A DNA stretch of 55,194 nt from Methylococcaceae bacterium. GTDB taxonomy: Bacteria > Pseudomonadota > Gammaproteobacteria > Methylococcales > Methylomonadaceae. Every line of letters starts with the position of its first letter. Position 1 is the first letter of the stretch. Shown one piece after another: positions 53,621-55,194 of this stretch. The stretch spans positions 1-55,194 of the forward strand of contig JAKIUK010000022.1 in the NCBI GenBank assembly GCA_021647585.1. Reading direction: 5' to 3'. The translations under genes and the position numbers were made by a program. The notes below the pieces were generated by a model that saw nothing but the letters and a program-made list of their open reading frames with translations, was not told the origin of the DNA and made no database searches.

Positions 53621-53643
53621 ACTACTGTAGTTATTACAGTAGT
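53621..53643. promoter_or_regulatory. ACTGTAGTT repeat, putative integrase arm site (right)
   Basis: ACTACTGTA-gttat-TACAGTAGT is a perfect inverted repeat carrying the same ACTGTAGTT core as the two tandem copies at 31515-31538. It lies between the int start and the att site. Confidence 0.45.
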
Positions 53644-53713
53644 CACCTTGTTTAGCACACAGTTGCTTAGTTTAAAATCCTTTCTAAACCATTGTTACTT
53701 ATAATAAAATAAG

Positions 53714-53727
53714 TGGCGTCCCCAGGG
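53714..53727 (-). repeat. right copy of the tRNA-Glu 3'-end att core
   Basis: TGGCGTCCCCAGGG is identical to 31354-31367. It is the CCA end of tRNA-Glu in minus orientation. Beyond it (from 53728) the sequence diverges (cgacccgccagtt), so no complete tRNA is restored here. Confidence 0.75.
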
Positions 53728-53815
53728 CGACCCGCCAGTTGGGCTGTTCTTAAAACCATCACCAGTACATCTGTCCAAAAAACCATACATTAGAGCGCAT
53801 CCCAACCACTTAACA

Positions 53816-53838
53816 CCCACTAGCTAAAAGCTGGTGGG
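53816..53838. other. IS200-like subterminal hairpin, relic
   Basis: CCCACTAGCT-aaa-AGCTGGTGGG forms a 10-bp stem with one mismatch (T-G) followed by TTGAAAC. It resembles the end hairpins of IS200/IS605 elements; no transposase is attached. The evidence is only the shape. Confidence 0.35.
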
Positions 53839-53890
53839 TTGAAACAACCCATTGGAAAATCAATCAAAGCCTGCTTAGAAATATTATTCA

Positions 53891-54067
53891 CTAAGTTTTT
53901 TTATTAAGCTTTAAACTCTCTATGTACAAAAGAGAATACAGAAAAGCATTTCCCTTCTTCATAAAAACTAATTTCCCATCATTTCTCAAGTGGGAAAGTT
54001 CACAATCTGAAACCTTTAAAATTTTTTTAACCTCCTTGCTACTCAACCATTTTTCTTCTTTTACCAC
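53891..54067 (-). CDS. small helix-turn-helix (excisionase/MerR-like) protein, 58 aa
   Basis: GTG start at 54067. 'VKEEKWLSSKEVKKILKVSD' then 'CELSHLRNDGKLVFMKKGNA FLYS' matches the HTH_17 fold, with 'WLSxKEVxKxLxVSxxxLxxLRxxGKLxxxKxGNAxxY'. Members act as excisionases or transcription regulators. It lies outside the att copy at 53714, so it may belong to another element or to the host. The start is uncertain because no strong ribosome site is seen. Confidence 0.6.
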   Translation of the reverse strand: MVKEEKWLSSKEVKKILKVSDCELSHLRNDGKLVFMKKGNAFLYSLLYIESLKLNKKT

Positions 54068-54101
54068 TTAGTATTCCTAATATCTTTAAGTTATGATCAG
54101 A

Positions 54102-54244
54102 AGATCACCTTGCAAGATGATGGGCGTGTTCTTCTTGAAGCAACCACTAATGAAACATTAGATATAAAATGGTGGTTGCAAGGATTTAGCGATAATGTTG
54201 AAGTACTTCAGCCAGTTGAAATGCGCGAAAAATTTAAGAAGTAG
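54102..54244 (+). pseudogene. C-terminal fragment of a WYL-domain transcriptional regulator
   Basis: The frame ITLQDDGRVLLEATTNETLD, IKWWLQGFSDNVEVLQPVEM, REKFKK stop at 54244 matches the C-terminal end of WYL-domain regulators ('RELxWWLLGFGxxVEVLxPxxLRxxx'). No upstream part exists in the window. It is a remnant. Confidence 0.65.
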
Positions 54245-54278
54245 CAACTAAATTATCTGAACTGTTCTCCAGTTAATT

Positions 54279-54785
54279 TTAAAATGCAGTATCCACATCT
54301 TTTATCACTTCAACTAATAATGAAGCACGGATATGTAATGTTGTTTCTACAGGAATAGCTCGAAGTAATGCCAACACTTCTGCTTTTGATCGAGACTTAC
54401 GACGAATAGCCCTAACTAAAACGCCTAATGTACCGTGTGCTGTTATACCAATATTTTTTGAGGCAAGTCTTGCAGCTGTATCATCAGTTAACAACATACT
54501 GTCACTATATTCCATACATAAATGTAACGCTTCTTGCTCTCCCAAATGCAAAGTATATAGCGGCATTAGGGCATTAACTTGGGTAGAGATGTTTATAACA
54601 TTTTTACGAATTAGATTAACCCCTTGATGTTTCAAGGCTTGAGGTCGATGATGCTCTACTTCACACCAAACAGCATTAGGTACAATAATATTTCCAAAAT
54701 CTGCCAATATATTAAGGCTGCCTAATTCATCTAAATGAATAAGTGGGCCCGCATCGGCAATGACTACAACGTTAGTCGTCACCAT
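54279..54785 (-). CDS. PIN-domain (DUF3368-like) toxin
   Basis: About 168 residues from the ATG at 54785 (the longer frame from 54809 has no added homology). PIN acidic residues: D in VVVIADAGPLIHLDELG, E in HLGEQEALHLCMEY, DD in SMLLTDDTAARLA. PIN toxins cleave RNA, and this type is usually paired with a small antitoxin. It overlaps the antitoxin stop by 14 nt. Confidence 0.85.
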   Translation of the reverse strand: MVTTNVVVIADAGPLIHLDELGSLNILADFGNIIVPNAVWCEVEHHRPQALKHQGVNLIRKNVINISTQVNALMPLYTLHLGEQEALHLCMEYSDSMLLTDDTAARLASKNIGITAHGTLGVLVRAIRRKSRSKAEVLALLRAIPVETTLHIRASLLVEVIKDVDTAF

Positions 54786-54969
54786 GTAGTCCCCAGTTAA
54801 CATCTTCACGAATAAATGTTTCGCTTGTTGTTTGCTGATGAGATTCTATATAACGGCGCATAGATTCAGTAATTAATGAATCCATATTGTTAACCCAATC
54901 TTGCTCGACCATATTTTGTGCTTGCTTCCAAAGCTGGTCGGGTATATTAGTTTCTATATGCGTTGACAT
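54772..54969 (-). CDS. antitoxin partner of the PIN toxin
   Basis: A 65-residue protein: MSTHIETNIPDQLWKQAQNM, VEQDWVNNMDSLITESMRRY, IESHQQ. The N-terminal strand and 'MDSLITESMRRYIESHQ' helix are like short ribbon-helix-helix antitoxins. Its end overlaps the toxin start, a typical TA arrangement. Confidence 0.75.
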   Translation of the reverse strand: MSTHIETNIPDQLWKQAQNMVEQDWVNNMDSLITESMRRYIESHQQTTSETFIREDVNWGLHGDD

Positions 54970-55074
54970 GTAGCAGACCTCTCTATGAAATATGGGGCAA
55001 TAAAATGAATAGGTATTGAGTGATTATAACTAGATTTTTTGCTTTTAATAAGTCAAACTCAAATGGTAGCCTTC

Positions 55075-55128
55075 TCCAATATGAAATGAGTCTGAAAACC
55101 GTCTCGTATTCCAATATGGAATGAGTCT
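55075..55128. repeat. 19-bp direct repeat, 35 bp apart
   Basis: TCCAATATGAAATGAGTCT at 55075-55093 recurs as TCCAATATGGAATGAGTCT at 55110-55128, 18 of 19 identical. Cause unknown. Confidence 0.5.
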
Positions 55129-55194
55129 AAACTGACAAAACCATCGAATCTGTTCATGATGTAGGAATGAAAGCCATCATGAATCTTAAAGATT

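Larger units (their letters stand above)
53588..53890. other. right end of the island and junction, non-coding
   Basis: Contains the inverted repeat 53621-53643, the 14-bp att copy 53714-53727 and a hairpin at 53816-53838. Beyond the att copy the sequence is not tRNA. No gene seen. Confidence 0.5.

Overview
The window reads as chromosome of a low-GC gammaproteobacterium. The conserved order of ntrY/ntrX-like two-component genes, a DUF4390 gene, rsmB, fmt and def, then divergently a LysM gene, dprA, smg, topA and tsaC is typical of that class. An aerobic methanotroph or a related marine/freshwater lineage (Methylococcales-like) would fit the gene set, including a SmbP-type metal-binding protein and a pterin dehydratase. 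That assignment is inference; nothing in the window identifies a genus.

Layout. (1) 1-6.7 kb: a partial SapC-family gene, an orphan PAAR spike-tip protein, and a two-partner secretion pair (tpsB transporter, tpsA adhesin), all on the minus strand. tpsA carries a dimeric 441-bp tandem repeat and an in-frame run of ten G, a likely phase-variation switch. (2) 7.1-20.8 kb: housekeeping core. rpsI/rplM, ntrX/ntrY-like genes, DUF4390, rsmB, fmt and def lie on the minus strand; lysM, dprA, smg, topA and tsaC on the plus strand. (3) 20.8-24.7 kb: a decayed accessory patch with one apparently full-length and one truncated IS200-type transposase, and a HEPN-DUF4160-DUF2442 operon with two single-base frameshifts. 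(4) 24.7-31.3 kb: metabolic genes (pterin-4a-carbinolamine dehydratase, APC permease, Fur-box-linked bfd-bfr, and the threonine-degrading pair kbl plus SDR-type threonine dehydrogenase), then relics of an EAL phosphodiesterase, a DUF4143 ATPase and an IS3 element.

(5) 31.35-53.73 kb: an integrative island flanked by the 3' end of a tRNA-Glu gene (44 nt at the left, only 14 nt at the right). It carries a tyrosine integrase, probable excisionase-type small proteins, a primase-polymerase/RepA-like helicase, a phage-like DNA-metabolism cluster (lysine-rich recombination-type protein, Gp157-like protein, small membrane protein), a SmbP protein, a MITE-like element, and three copies of an imperfect palindromic intergenic repeat. 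It also carries a type I restriction-modification operon ordered hsdM-hsdS-DUF4160-DUF2442-parD-parE-hsdR, with two toxin-antitoxin-like pairs nested between specificity and restriction subunits and overlapping reading frames. A 1541-bp IS4-family element with 10-bp target duplications has cleanly interrupted one small island gene. (6) 53.7-55.2 kb: a small HTH gene, a WYL-regulator fragment, and a PIN toxin/antitoxin pair.

The most unusual points are the toxin-antitoxin-like genes embedded in the restriction operon, the second (broken) DUF4160-DUF2442 pair next to a HEPN gene 20 kb away, the G10 tract in the adhesin, and the repeated palindromes of the island. The window holds no CRISPR array, rRNA or complete tRNA that I could see.
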